A DNA stretch of 64,000 nucleotides from Alistipes shahii WAL 8301 (GTDB lineage: Bacteria > Bacteroidota > Bacteroidia > Bacteroidales > Rikenellaceae): contig NZ_CP102253.1 in NCBI RefSeq assembly GCF_025145845.1, forward strand, positions 992,001 to 1,056,000, in the 5' to 3' direction. The notes under the pieces were generated by a model. The model did no database searches. It had not been told where the DNA came from and saw nothing but the letters and a program-made list of their open reading frames with translations. Position numbers and translations under genes: made by a program. Positions 44,648 through 54,112 of this stretch are shown here, piece by piece. Within the stretch, counting starts at the first letter, position 1. Every line of letters begins with the position of its first letter.

Positions 44648-45829
44648 ATGAGTTTCGAAAACCAGATCAAAGAAATACTCAAAGCCCGCCTCGAGGGAAC
44701 CGCCACCGAAGAGGAACTGGCGATCCTCCGGGAGTGGCTCGACCGCTCGCCGCAGAACCGGGAGTTGGCGGAACTGCTGGAGGAGTCGGCGGAGAACCTT
44801 CCGCTGCTGGGCCGGATATACGGCTACGACGAACAGCGCGTATGGGGCAACATCCGCAAGGCGGCCCGCAAGCGCCGGATGCGCATGCTGGCTGCCACGG
44901 CCCGGAAATACGCGGCGGTCGCCGCCGTGGCGGCGCTGCTGGCCGGCGGCGGCTGGTGGACGCTCGGCCGCCGGGCCGAACGGCTCGCACGGCAGGCTTA
45001 CATCGAGCAGCTGACGCCCGGGGTGCGGGGCGCCGTGCTGACCCTTTCGTCGGGCGAGAACGTCGCGCTCGAAGCGGGCGGGCGGCGGATGCTCGTCGAA
45101 CAGGACGGCACGCGCCTCGAGATCGCCGGCGAGGAGCTGGCCTACCACAAGGTGGAGGCCGAGCAGGAGATTCCGATGACGAACACCGTCACCGTACCGC
45201 GCGGCAAGGAGTTCTCGCTCCGCCTCTCGGACGGCACGCAGGTATGGCTCAACTCCGAGTCGAGCCTCGTCTTCCCGGTCCGCTTCGGCGACGGGCCGCG
45301 CGAGGTGACCGTGACGGGCGAAGCCTACTTCGACGTGGCGCACGACGCCTCGCGGCGGTTCGTGGTCCACGCCGACACGGTTTCCGTAAGCGTCTACGGC
45401 ACGGCGTTCAACATCTCGTCCTACGCCGACGAGGGCGCGATCGAGACCACGCTCGTGAGGGGCAGCGTCGAGGTGCGGAGCGGACACCGCCGCGCAATGC
45501 TCCAGCCGGGCCAGCAGGCCCGCGTGGGGCGCGAAGGGGCTATCTTCGACGTGCGGCAGGTCGCCGCCGAAGATTACGCCGCCTGGACCCGGGGACTGTT
45601 CACCTTCAACGACGAGACGATCGCCTCGATATGCCGCAAACTCTCGCGCTGGTACGGCGTGGAGATCGTCCCGCGGGGCGTCGACGCCGACAAGGTGCGC
45701 TACACGGGCGTCGTGAAACGCTACGAAACCTTTGCCGAAATGGCCCGTCTGCTGGCGCGCACCGATCAGATACGCGCCGATGTCGAGGAGGGGAAGATCG
45801 TGCTCTGCATCGACCGTGACGACGATTGA
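44648..45829 (+). CDS. FecR-family anti-sigma factor (locus 2)
   Basis: A 393-residue inner-membrane protein. The cytoplasmic part (1-80) is rich in Glu and Arg, one membrane helix covers about 84-104, and the periplasmic FecR domain includes PRGKEFSLRLSDGTQVWLNS, VTGEAYFDVAHDASRRFVV and VYGTAFNISSY. The C-terminal domain (YRYTG-like VRYTGVVKRYETF) contacts the STN domain of SusC in known systems. It is longer than FecR 1 and 3 because of an extra segment at about 105-180. Confidence 0.9.
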   Translation: MSFENQIKEILKARLEGTATEEELAILREWLDRSPQNRELAELLEESAENLPLLGRIYGYDEQRVWGNIRKAARKRRMRMLAATARKYAAVAAVAALLAGGGWWTLGRRAERLARQAYIEQLTPGVRGAVLTLSSGENVALEAGGRRMLVEQDGTRLEIAGEELAYHKVEAEQEIPMTNTVTVPRGKEFSLRLSDGTQVWLNSESSLVFPVRFGDGPREVTVTGEAYFDVAHDASRRFVVHADTVSVSVYGTAFNISSYADEGAIETTLVRGSVEVRSGHRRAMLQPGQQARVGREGAIFDVRQVAAEDYAAWTRGLFTFNDETIASICRKLSRWYGVEIVPRGVDADKVRYTGVVKRYETFAEMARLLARTDQIRADVEEGKIVLCIDRDDD

Positions 45830-45846
45830 TGCCGGTTAGTTGGGAA

Positions 45847-45864
45847 GCCGCCCGACGGGGCGGC
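45847..45864 (+). promoter_or_regulatory. Hairpin between FecR 2 and SusC 2
   Basis: A perfect 7-bp GC-only stem (GCCGCCC/GGGCGGC) with a GACG loop, without a T-run. It could shield the transcript end or reduce read-through. Confidence 0.4.
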
Positions 45865-45891
45865 ATTCGTGTCACTTAAAACACAGCTATT

Positions 45892-48800
45892 ATGAGGAAA
45901 CTTTACCTATCAGTATCGCACCGAAGGCCATGGCTTGCCGTGTGCATGTGGCTGCTGGCGATTTCCGTCTGGGGCGCGCCGCGGCAGGCGACGGCGAGCG
46001 AAGCCTACCAGCAGCGCAGGGAACGCATCTCCGTATCGTTCCGCAACGCGTCGCTGGCCGAAGTTCTCCAACGGATCAAACAGCAGACGGGATATTACAT
46101 CCTCTATAATAGCGACGCCGTGCGGGGAATCGGCGGCATCTCCTTCAGCAAGGCCGACGCCCCGGTGCGCGAAGTGCTCGACGAAGCGCTGCGCGGCACG
46201 CGGCTCGAATACTCGATCGACGACGACACGATCGTGATCCGTGTTCGAAGCGGGGGGGGGAACGCCTCCGCCCCGCAGAAAGCCCCGGACAAGGTCGTCA
46301 GCGGACGTGTGACGGACACGGCCGGCGCGCCGCTCGTGGGTGTGAACATCCTGATCCAGGGGACCGCCACGGGAGTCGTGTCGGGGTCCGACGGCGGATT
46401 CTCGATCCGCATGCCCGAGGGCCGCGACAACCTGATCTTCTCCTACATCGGCTACGTCTCGCAAACGCTTTCCTCGGCACAGACCAGACTAGTCAGGCTG
46501 GTGCAGGACGAACAGGAGATCGAAAACGTCGTGGTGACCGGCATCTTCACCCGCAAGAAGGAGAGCTACACGGGTTCGGCCACGACCATCACGTCGGGCC
46601 AGCTGGCCCGCGTGAGTAACCGCAACGTCTTCGAGAGCCTGAAAAACATCGAGCCATCGCTCTACATCATGGACAACACGCTGATGGGCTCCGACCCCAA
46701 CACGCTGCCGGACATGCAGCTGCGCGGTATCACCACCTTCCCCTCGGAATCCACGGGCGTCAATATCAAGGGCAACTACCAGAACCGCCCCAACCAGCCG
46801 CTGTTCATCCTCGACGGGTTCGAAACCACGGCCGAGAAGGTGATGGACATGGACATGACCCGTATCGAGAGCATCACCATCCTCAAGGACGCCGCGGCCA
46901 AGGCGCTCTACGGCTCGAAGGCCGCTAACGGCGTCATCGTCATCGAGACCAAACGCCTGGCCGGCAATCAGGAGCTGGTGACCTACACCGGAAGCATCGA
47001 GGTGTCGATGCCCGACCTGACGAGCTACAACCTCTGCAACGCCTGGGAGAAGCTCGAGGCCGAGCGCATCGAGGGCGTCTACACCTCGGCGAATCCCCAG
47101 ACGCAGGTGGATCTCACCAAACGCTACAACGCACTCAAAGCGCAGGTGCTCGGCGGACTGGACACCTACTGGCTCGCAAAACCCCTGCGCACGGGCGTCG
47201 GCCACAAACACACCCTCTCGGTCGAACTGGGCGACAGCCGCAAGCTGCGGGCGATGATCGACTTCTCGTACAACAACGTGGCGGGCGTGATGAAGGGTTC
47301 GGAGCGCACGGTGCTCTCGGGCGACGTGAACGTTTCGTACCGCAAGAAAAACTTCCTGTTCCGCAACATATTGAGCGTCAGCAACACCAGGAGCGACAAC
47401 TCGCCGTGGGGCGATTTCGGGGACTACGCCCGGATGAATCCCTACTGGAGCGCCGTCGATCCCCAGACGGGCCAGATCGCCCGCTGGGCCTACGACGAAG
47501 TGGCCAACCCGATGTACGACGCCACGCTCGGAACGCTCGACCGCGAGACCTACACCAGCGTGACGGACAACTTCTACGCCGAATGGCAGGCCACCGAGGC
47601 GCTGAAACTCACCGCCCGCCTCGGCATCGCCGTAAAGCGCAGCGACGCCGACGAATTCTATCCGGCCAAGCATTCGAAATTCGCCACCTCGGCCTACGAA
47701 AGCACGAGCATGCAGCTGCGCAAAGGCTCCTACCAGCTCGACAACGGCAAGAGCAGCGACATTTCGGGCGAAATCTACGCCAACTACGCCAAAAACTGGG
47801 GCAGACACTACCTCTACGTCAACGCCGGCGGCCGGATCGCCGAAAACACGTACAGCGCCTACCAGCACTACGCCGAGGGATTCCCCAACAGCCAGACGGC
47901 CGACATCACCTTCGCCCGGCAGTACGCCCAGGACAAAAAGCCCGTCGGCATCTCGTCGATCACGCGCGAAATCAGTTTCCTGGGAACCGCGTCGTACAGC
48001 TACGACGACCGCTACAACGTCGACCTCACGTTCCGCGAAAGCGCCTCGTCGCTCTACGGCGCCGACAACCGCTGGTCGTCGGCATGGAGCGCCGGCGTGG
48101 CGTGGAACCTCCACAACGAACCCTTCCTGCGCGATCAGGACGTTTTGAAACAATTCAAGATCCGCGCCTCGGCCGGACTGACGGGCAACCAGAACTACGA
48201 CACCAACGAAGTGCTGGCCACCTATCTCTACTACACCGGGGCCACCTACCACGGACAGACGGGCGCCTACCTCTCGAAGATGCCCAACCCCGCCCTCAAA
48301 TGGGAACAGCGCATGGACTACAACGTGGGCGCCGACATTACGGTCCACCGCGCAACGATCGCCTTCGACTACTACAACTCGGTGACCGAGAACATGCTCA
48401 CCGACGTGGTGATCCCCACCTCCACGGGTTTCGACACCGTGAAGGACAACCTGGGCAAAGTCCGCAACCGCGGCATCGAGGCCAAATTGAGCTATACGCT
48501 CTGGCAGGGCAAACAGGGCTTTTTCAACCTCTTCGGCTCGATCGCCTATAACAAGAACATCATCATCAACCTCTCCGAAAGCCTCAAGGCCTACAACGAA
48601 AAGATGATGGCCCAGGCGCAGGACAAGAGCAACTCGACGCCCGTGCTGATCTATCAGGACGGAATGCCGATGAACGCCATCTGGGCCGTGCCGTCGCTGG
48701 GCATCGACCCCACGACGGGTCAGGAAATCTACGTCAGGAAGGACGGCACGCTGACCTACGAGTACGACGCGCAGGATCAGGTCGTGGCCGGCATCAGCGA

Positions 48801-49278
48801 CCCCAAGTACCGCGGCAACTTCGGCTTCGCGGCCGAATACAAGGGCTTCGGGTTAAGCGCCACCTGCACCTTCCTCGGCGGCGGGCAGCGGTACAACACC
48901 ACGCTGGTCAACAAGGTCGAAAACGTCGACATCCACTACAACGTCGACCGCCGCGTGCTCTACGGCCGCTGGCAGACCCCGGGCCAGAACGCCATGTTCA
49001 AGAAACTCGGCTCCTACACCGACGAAAACGGCAAGCAGCACGACGAAAAGACCCGGGCCACGACGCGCTTCGTGCAGGACAACAACGAGCTGACGTTCTC
49101 GTCGCTGAGCCTCTATTACGAATTCAACCCGCGGCTGATCAGCAAAATCCGCCTCAAGCGGCTCAAGCTGGCCTTTTACATGAACAACATCGCCACGCTC
49201 TCGTCGATCCGCATCGAGCGCGGCACGACCTATCCCTTCGCACGGAGCATGTCGTTCCAGCTGACCGGAACCTTCTAA
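45892..49278 (+). CDS. SusC/RagA-family TonB-dependent transporter with STN domain (locus 2)
   Basis: A 1128-residue outer-membrane transporter. A signal region (to about residue 40) precedes an STN domain (about 45-118), a Gly-Gly-Gly linker coded by a G9 run (residues 121-123), a carboxypeptidase-regulatory-like domain (about 137-205), then the plug and barrel ending SFQLTGTF. The frame is intact with nine G; a change of one base would truncate the protein right after STN. Confidence 0.93.
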   Translation: MRKLYLSVSHRRPWLAVCMWLLAISVWGAPRQATASEAYQQRRERISVSFRNASLAEVLQRIKQQTGYYILYNSDAVRGIGGISFSKADAPVREVLDEALRGTRLEYSIDDDTIVIRVRSGGGNASAPQKAPDKVVSGRVTDTAGAPLVGVNILIQGTATGVVSGSDGGFSIRMPEGRDNLIFSYIGYVSQTLSSAQTRLVRLVQDEQEIENVVVTGIFTRKKESYTGSATTITSGQLARVSNRNVFESLKNIEPSLYIMDNTLMGSDPNTLPDMQLRGITTFPSESTGVNIKGNYQNRPNQPLFILDGFETTAEKVMDMDMTRIESITILKDAAAKALYGSKAANGVIVIETKRLAGNQELVTYTGSIEVSMPDLTSYNLCNAWEKLEAERIEGVYTSANPQTQVDLTKRYNALKAQVLGGLDTYWLAKPLRTGVGHKHTLSVELGDSRKLRAMIDFSYNNVAGVMKGSERTVLSGDVNVSYRKKNFLFRNILSVSNTRSDNSPWGDFGDYARMNPYWSAVDPQTGQIARWAYDEVANPMYDATLGTLDRETYTSVTDNFYAEWQATEALKLTARLGIAVKRSDADEFYPAKHSKFATSAYESTSMQLRKGSYQLDNGKSSDISGEIYANYAKNWGRHYLYVNAGGRIAENTYSAYQHYAEGFPNSQTADITFARQYAQDKKPVGISSITREISFLGTASYSYDDRYNVDLTFRESASSLYGADNRWSSAWSAGVAWNLHNEPFLRDQDVLKQFKIRASAGLTGNQNYDTNEVLATYLYYTGATYHGQTGAYLSKMPNPALKWEQRMDYNVGADITVHRATIAFDYYNSVTENMLTDVVIPTSTGFDTVKDNLGKVRNRGIEAKLSYTLWQGKQGFFNLFGSIAYNKNIIINLSESLKAYNEKMMAQAQDKSNSTPVLIYQDGMPMNAIWAVPSLGIDPTTGQEIYVRKDGTLTYEYDAQDQVVAGISDPKYRGNFGFAAEYKGFGLSATCTFLGGGQRYNTTLVNKVENVDIHYNVDRRVLYGRWQTPGQNAMFKKLGSYTDENGKQHDEKTRATTRFVQDNNELTFSSLSLYYEFNPRLISKIRLKRLKLAFYMNNIATLSSIRIERGTTYPFARSMSFQLTGTF
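46252..46260 (+). repeat. Poly-G tract (G9) in SusC 2
   Basis: Nine G coding for three Gly after the STN domain, in frame (codons 121-123). Other Gly codons could have been used, yet all three are GGG. Confidence 0.9.
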
Positions 49279-49295
49279 CACAAACCACCGAAGCC

Positions 49296-50837
49296 ATGAA
49301 AAACAGCATCAAATACCTCCTTCTGTCCGCCGCAGCCCTCGCAGCCGTCTCGTGCGAGAGCTGGCTCGACGTGACGCCCCCGTCGGAAATCCGCGCCGAG
49401 GCCCACTACTCCTCGGCCGAAGGCTTCCAGCAGACGCTCATCGGCTGCTACCTCGCCATGGGCGAAACCGACCTCTACGGCGAAAACCTGACGTGGCACA
49501 TGGTCGAAATACTGGGCCGCCAGTACGACGCCCGCAAGAACACCGCCGCGGACGACTACGACCTCGACCGCTACAACTACAAAACCACGAAATCCACCGA
49601 AGTGATCGAAAAGGTCTGGGAGAAATCCTACTCGGTGATCACCAACGTCAACGACGCCCTCGACCACATCGACCGCCGGAAGGACGAACTCGACTCGGTC
49701 AACTACCGCATCATCAAGGGCGAACTGCTCGCCGTGAGGGCCTACATCCACTTCGACCTGATACGCCTGTTCGGGTGCAGCGACCTGGCCGGACGCACCG
49801 ACCTGGAGAGCCGTCACACGGTCCCCTACCTGACGAGCGTCGACAAGGACGCGGCGCCGCAGCTGACCTACGCCGAGACGCTCCGCCGCATGATCGCCGA
49901 CCTCACGGAGGCCGCCCGCCTGCTGGAGATCGACCCCATCCGGGCCAGGTATCCCGAAAGCATCTATACCGAAGCCAACGTCGACAAATTCTACGATTAC
50001 CGCTACATGCACCTGAACTACTTCGCCGTCAAGGCCCTGCTGGCGCGCGTCTGCATGTGGGAAGGCAGCGACGAAAACAAACACACCGCGTTGCTGGCCG
50101 CCCTCGAAGTGATCGACGACCCGGCATCGGTCGGAATCGCCGGCGGGCTGACGCTGCGCACGTTCACCGACTCCGCCAAGGCCCCCACGACCGAGATGTG
50201 CTTCCCGAGCGAACATATCTTCGCGCTCGGCGTCACGGACATGGCCAAGAAGATCGCAAGCAACCTCAACCGCGAATATTCGGAACAGGACCGCCAGTAC
50301 CGCACGCTGTGCATCAAGAACTCGGTCGCCGACGATCTTTTCGAAATCAAGGGCGCCGGCATCTCCGACTGCCGCTACAAACAGCTCTACCACAACACCG
50401 ACTACTGGCCCGAGGGGACCAAGACCCCTTCGAAGCTCTATCAGCAGACCTCGACGGGCGCCGACTACCGCCACAAGGACCTGATGCCGCTGATCCGCCT
50501 GCCGGAGATGTACTACATCGCCGCCGAGTGCCGCATCTCCGGTCCGGACAAGGACCTCGGCGAAGCCCGCAGCCTGTTGCAGGAGGTGCGCAAGGCCCGC
50601 GCGGTCTACGAAGAACTGGATGCCGACCTCGACGAGGCGGGCCTGATGGCCCAGCTCGAAAAGGAGTACCGCAAGGAGTTCATCTGCGAAGGCGTGGTCT
50701 TCTATTTCTACAAGCGGCTGGGCTACGAGAAACTGCCCCGCCAGAGCGATGTGATGAGCGGCAGCAAGGTCATCGACGACGCCGTCTACATGCTGCCCTA
50801 CCCCGATTTCGAAATACAGTCGGGACGCGTACAGTAA
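49296..50837 (+). CDS. SusD/RagB-family nutrient-binding lipoprotein (locus 2)
   Basis: A 513-residue lipoprotein (AAVSC, Cys20) partnering SusC 2. It has the SusD helices with CESWLDVTPPSEIRAEAHYS at the mature N-terminus and ends in a tyrosine-proline-rich YMLPYPDFEIQSGRVQ. It follows SusC by 17 bases. Confidence 0.92.
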   Translation: MKNSIKYLLLSAAALAAVSCESWLDVTPPSEIRAEAHYSSAEGFQQTLIGCYLAMGETDLYGENLTWHMVEILGRQYDARKNTAADDYDLDRYNYKTTKSTEVIEKVWEKSYSVITNVNDALDHIDRRKDELDSVNYRIIKGELLAVRAYIHFDLIRLFGCSDLAGRTDLESRHTVPYLTSVDKDAAPQLTYAETLRRMIADLTEAARLLEIDPIRARYPESIYTEANVDKFYDYRYMHLNYFAVKALLARVCMWEGSDENKHTALLAALEVIDDPASVGIAGGLTLRTFTDSAKAPTTEMCFPSEHIFALGVTDMAKKIASNLNREYSEQDRQYRTLCIKNSVADDLFEIKGAGISDCRYKQLYHNTDYWPEGTKTPSKLYQQTSTGADYRHKDLMPLIRLPEMYYIAAECRISGPDKDLGEARSLLQEVRKARAVYEELDADLDEAGLMAQLEKEYRKEFICEGVVFYFYKRLGYEKLPRQSDVMSGSKVIDDAVYMLPYPDFEIQSGRVQ

Positions 50838-50862
50838 GTCGAACGATTAATTGTTGAGAAGC

Positions 50863-51660
50863 ATGAAAAAACTGATCTGCATACTGCTGGCCGCGGCGAC
50901 GACGGCCGGCTGCGAAAAGGACGACCCGACACGCTACGACATGTCGCAGGGAAGGGTCTGCTTCCCGGGGGCTGCGCCCAACGAAACGGCCGAATATCCC
51001 GGATACTCGAATTCCGACAGCACGTTCTACGCCTCGATGACCTTCAAGCAGCAGCCCGAAGGGGTCGCCGAGGCGGTGATCGAGGTCCCGGTGAAACTCA
51101 TCGGCGGGGCCTCCGGCTCCGACCGGAAAATCGGCGTCCGCATCCTCGAAGAGGGAACCACGGCGCAGCCCGGGCAGTACGAAATCCTCGGCGCGGAGGT
51201 TCCGGCCGGGAAGACCTACGGCGCCATCCGCATCGAGGTCGCCAAATCGGCCGAACTCGACACGCAGCAGCGCGAACTGACGCTCTGCCTGACCGATTCG
51301 CCCGACCTCCGGGTGGGACCGGACCTCTACCTGAAAGCCAACGTCTCGTGGCACAACATGCTGCCGCGACCCGCGACGACCAAGCAGTGGTCCACCTACA
51401 ACGCCTTCATCGAATCGGAGGCCTCTTCGGGCAGCTCGTCGACGGAGGCTTACAGCCAGGCCGGCCACCAGCTGCTGCTGGACATCTTCGGCTGGGAGGT
51501 GTTCCCCGACTGGGGACCCGATTACAGCTACTACATCGACGCCTGGCGCGCCAGGGCACAGGCCTGGTACGACGAATGGAAGGCCGCCAACCCCGGGCAA
51601 AAACGCATCCACGAATCAGGCTCCATGAAGGGCCGGGAGGTAACGATCCGCACCAAGTAA
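50863..51660 (+). CDS. DUF4843 family lipoprotein
   Basis: A 265-residue lipoprotein from the start MKKLICILLAAATTAGCEKDD (lipidated Cys17). Pattern and position match DUF4843, a family found with SusC/D pairs that also carry a PKD-like lipoprotein. Ligand unknown. The mature protein is mostly beta-strand, with a C-terminal helical part (YYIDAWRARAQAWYDEWKA). A start four codons upstream is possible. Confidence 0.75.
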   Translation: MKKLICILLAAATTAGCEKDDPTRYDMSQGRVCFPGAAPNETAEYPGYSNSDSTFYASMTFKQQPEGVAEAVIEVPVKLIGGASGSDRKIGVRILEEGTTAQPGQYEILGAEVPAGKTYGAIRIEVAKSAELDTQQRELTLCLTDSPDLRVGPDLYLKANVSWHNMLPRPATTKQWSTYNAFIESEASSGSSSTEAYSQAGHQLLLDIFGWEVFPDWGPDYSYYIDAWRARAQAWYDEWKAANPGQKRIHESGSMKGREVTIRTK

Positions 51661-51673
51661 ACGACGAACGACC

Positions 51674-53260
51674 ATGAGAAAACACACCCTATATCTGTTG
51701 CTGGCAGGCTGGGGCCTGCTCGCCGCGTCGTGCTACGACGACAAAAGCACGTTGCAGACCACCCATATCCCGCCCGTGGAGATCGAAGTGCCGGAAGCCA
51801 TCGCCTCGCAGCTGACGGTGGTGCACAACGCACGGCTCGACATCACGGGCATCCGCATCACCAAAGACGGCCGGGAGAATCCCGAGGAGCTTACCTACGA
51901 ATGGACGGTGAGTCAGACCGACAACGACTCGGAGGCGATTTCGCTCGCCACGACGCGCGAGTTCCACGAAGTGATCGACCTGCCGATCTCCTCGAAAGGC
52001 TACCTGTTCCTGCTGACGGTCACCGACACCGCCCACGACCTGAAGTACCAGTACAAGTGGACGCTCATCGTGACGGCCCAATTCAACGAAGGGCTTGTGG
52101 TGGCCTACACCCGGGACGGAACCACCTCGGACCTGGGACTGATCATGCACCCGCAGCTGACCGAGACCTACTCGGGCGCGGAGCAGGGAACCGTCGAAAA
52201 GGAGCTGATCAGCCGGCGCAACGGCAGTCCGTTCCCCTCGGCGGTCACCCACATGCTCTACACCTACGACAAAACCGACAAGAAAAACATCCTCTGGGTG
52301 TCGACCGACGACGACCTGATGCGCGTGGAGACCGATTATTACGAAATCCTGGGCCATAAGGAGGATGCGTTCGTCTACCTGCCCGGAAAGCTCGACATCC
52401 GGAGCCTGCTCAACACCTACCAGTGCACGATGATCCTCAACGACGGCGACATTTACGAAACGCTGCTCAGCCGCGGCCGGATCTCGACGCCCGTCAGCGG
52501 AACCGAAACCATGACCGTCGACAACGGCGTCGTTTCGGCCCACTCCGCTCCGGGCAGCACCCGCAAACCCAGCACGATCTTCTACGACCGGGAACAGGGC
52601 AAGTTCTGCTACGGCTACAACCAGACGTTCTACGCCTGCGGCAGCGTGGGTTCGTCGCCCTTCGACCCGGGGAACGCTCCCGGCCTGCGATGCATCGCGG
52701 GCGGCATCAGCATCGACAACGCCACCCACACCCTGCTGATGCGGAAAGCTGACGGCAACCATGCGCTCTACACCTTCGGCAACTACTCCGCTTCGGCCGG
52801 CGCACCCGCCGCCAAGCTGATCTACGACATCCCGGCGGAGGCCAACGCCCTCATCGCCGAAGCCGTGAGCTTCGTCTTCTCGCGATTCGACCCGATCCTC
52901 TACATCGCCACCCGCAGCGCCATCTACAAGGTGATCTTCACGACGGGCAGCGTCAATTTCGACCCGGCGCCCGTCTTCACGGCCCCTGCGGGCGAGCACA
53001 TCACCCTGGCCCGTCTCTACCTGCAAGGCTACTACGCCATGGAGAACTACGACGGCTCGTCGACCCTTCCGAGCAACGCCTCGCTGGCATGGAGCAGCCG
53101 CGCGGTGACGGTGGTCACCTCGAAGGACGACGGGAACGACAAGATACACGTCGTGCCGCAGATCAACTTCGGCAGCGGACAGCTCGACCAGCCGAACGCG
53201 CTGGTGTTCGACGGCTTCGGCAAGATACTCGACTTCACCGTCGCCGGGCTTTACAAGTAG
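51674..53260 (+). CDS. PKD-like family lipoprotein
   Basis: A 528-residue lipoprotein (LAASC, Cys20). The first 120 residues form a PKD/Ig-like domain (ELTYEWTVSQTDNDSEAISL); the rest has repeated strands consistent with a beta-propeller (residues 125-520). It is the last gene of locus 2. The set SusC-SusD-DUF4843-PKD-like without glycoside hydrolases suggests a substrate other than a polysaccharide, for instance peptides (inference). Confidence 0.75.
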   Translation: MRKHTLYLLLAGWGLLAASCYDDKSTLQTTHIPPVEIEVPEAIASQLTVVHNARLDITGIRITKDGRENPEELTYEWTVSQTDNDSEAISLATTREFHEVIDLPISSKGYLFLLTVTDTAHDLKYQYKWTLIVTAQFNEGLVVAYTRDGTTSDLGLIMHPQLTETYSGAEQGTVEKELISRRNGSPFPSAVTHMLYTYDKTDKKNILWVSTDDDLMRVETDYYEILGHKEDAFVYLPGKLDIRSLLNTYQCTMILNDGDIYETLLSRGRISTPVSGTETMTVDNGVVSAHSAPGSTRKPSTIFYDREQGKFCYGYNQTFYACGSVGSSPFDPGNAPGLRCIAGGISIDNATHTLLMRKADGNHALYTFGNYSASAGAPAAKLIYDIPAEANALIAEAVSFVFSRFDPILYIATRSAIYKVIFTTGSVNFDPAPVFTAPAGEHITLARLYLQGYYAMENYDGSSTLPSNASLAWSSRAVTVVTSKDDGNDKIHVVPQINFGSGQLDQPNALVFDGFGKILDFTVAGLYK

Positions 53261-53286
53261 CCCGCACCGGCGTCGAAACACGCTCC

Positions 53287-53325
53287 ATGCCGCAGATGTT
53301 TTCAGAGCGTCTGCGGCATTTTTTA
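53287..53325 (+). terminator. Terminator of locus 2
   Basis: A 10-bp perfect stem (ATGCCGCAGA with TCTGCGGCAT), 13-base loop and six T, 27 bases past the PKD-like stop. Confidence 0.85.
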
Positions 53326-53335
53326 CTTTTTTGAT

Positions 53336-53343
53336 TATATTTG
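53336..53343 (+). promoter_or_regulatory. -7 element of the sigma 3 promoter
   Basis: TATATTTG just after the terminator. No clear -33 TTG at the right distance; the terminator occupies that place. Confidence 0.45.
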
Positions 53344-53413
53344 CCTCGGTTTCACCCCCGAAAAGCGGCGGAAACCGCCCAAAACAAAAAAAGCATCAGG
53401 ACGGACCCGACAA

Positions 53414-54004
53414 ATGCACAGCGAATCCAAACGGTATGATTTCGAACGGCTCTACATCGACTGCCAACCCCGGTTGACGGCCTATGCGCTGCGTTTCGTC
53501 AACAACCCCATCGAGGCGCAGGACCTGGTTCACGACTGCTTCATGGCGCTGTGGGACCGGCAAGCCCCCCTCGACCCCGAAGAGGCCCGCATGCTGCTGT
53601 TCGCCATGACCCGCAACCGATGCCTCAATTACCTGAAGCACAAAAGCATCGTCGACAAATACACGATCAGCTGCCTGGCCCGGGCGAAAATCGGGGAGGA
53701 GCGTCTTTACAACTACGATTTCTCCTTCGCCGAAAACGGGCATCCCTACCTGTATCAGGAGTTGGAACAGCAGATACAGCGCATCATGGACTCGCTGCCC
53801 GAACGCTGCCGCGAAGTGTTTTTGCTCAGCCGGTTCCAGGGGTTGAAGAACCGGGAAATAGCCGAACGGCTCCACATCTCCCTGCATACGGTCGAGCGGC
53901 ACATCCAGCGCGCCCTGCGCATCTTCGCCGAAGCCCTCGAACGCGAACAATCCATTTACCTGCAAATACTGATCCTCGCCTGGCTGATGAACCAGCCGTC
54001 CTGA
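53414..54004 (+). CDS. ECF sigma factor (locus 3)
   Basis: A 196-residue sigma factor. It begins MHSESKRYDFERLYIDCQPR. Region 2 has AQDLVHDCFMALWDR, and region 4 has LKNREIAERLHISLHTVERHIQRALRIF. A longer linker between the domains includes a Tyr-rich stretch. Expected to drive FecR 3, SusC 3, SusD 3 and downstream genes. Confidence 0.92.
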   Translation: MHSESKRYDFERLYIDCQPRLTAYALRFVNNPIEAQDLVHDCFMALWDRQAPLDPEEARMLLFAMTRNRCLNYLKHKSIVDKYTISCLARAKIGEERLYNYDFSFAENGHPYLYQELEQQIQRIMDSLPERCREVFLLSRFQGLKNREIAERLHISLHTVERHIQRALRIFAEALEREQSIYLQILILAWLMNQPS

Positions 54005-54052
54005 AGCCTTCCAGAGGCGAATTTCAAAAAATATGCGAATTTTTCCGGAACC

Positions 54053-54061
54053 GGGGGGGGG
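54053..54061 (+). repeat. Poly-G tract (G9) between sigma 3 and FecR 3
   Basis: Nine G, 51 bases upstream of the FecR start chosen here, in a 108-base gap that also holds a threefold TATG repeat (about 54081-54094). A change of length could alter a promoter spacer or the RNA leader. Confidence 0.85.
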
Positions 54062-54112
54062 TAAAATCCGCCCCGATTGTTGTATGTATGTATGCGTACA
54101 ACAACCGACCCC

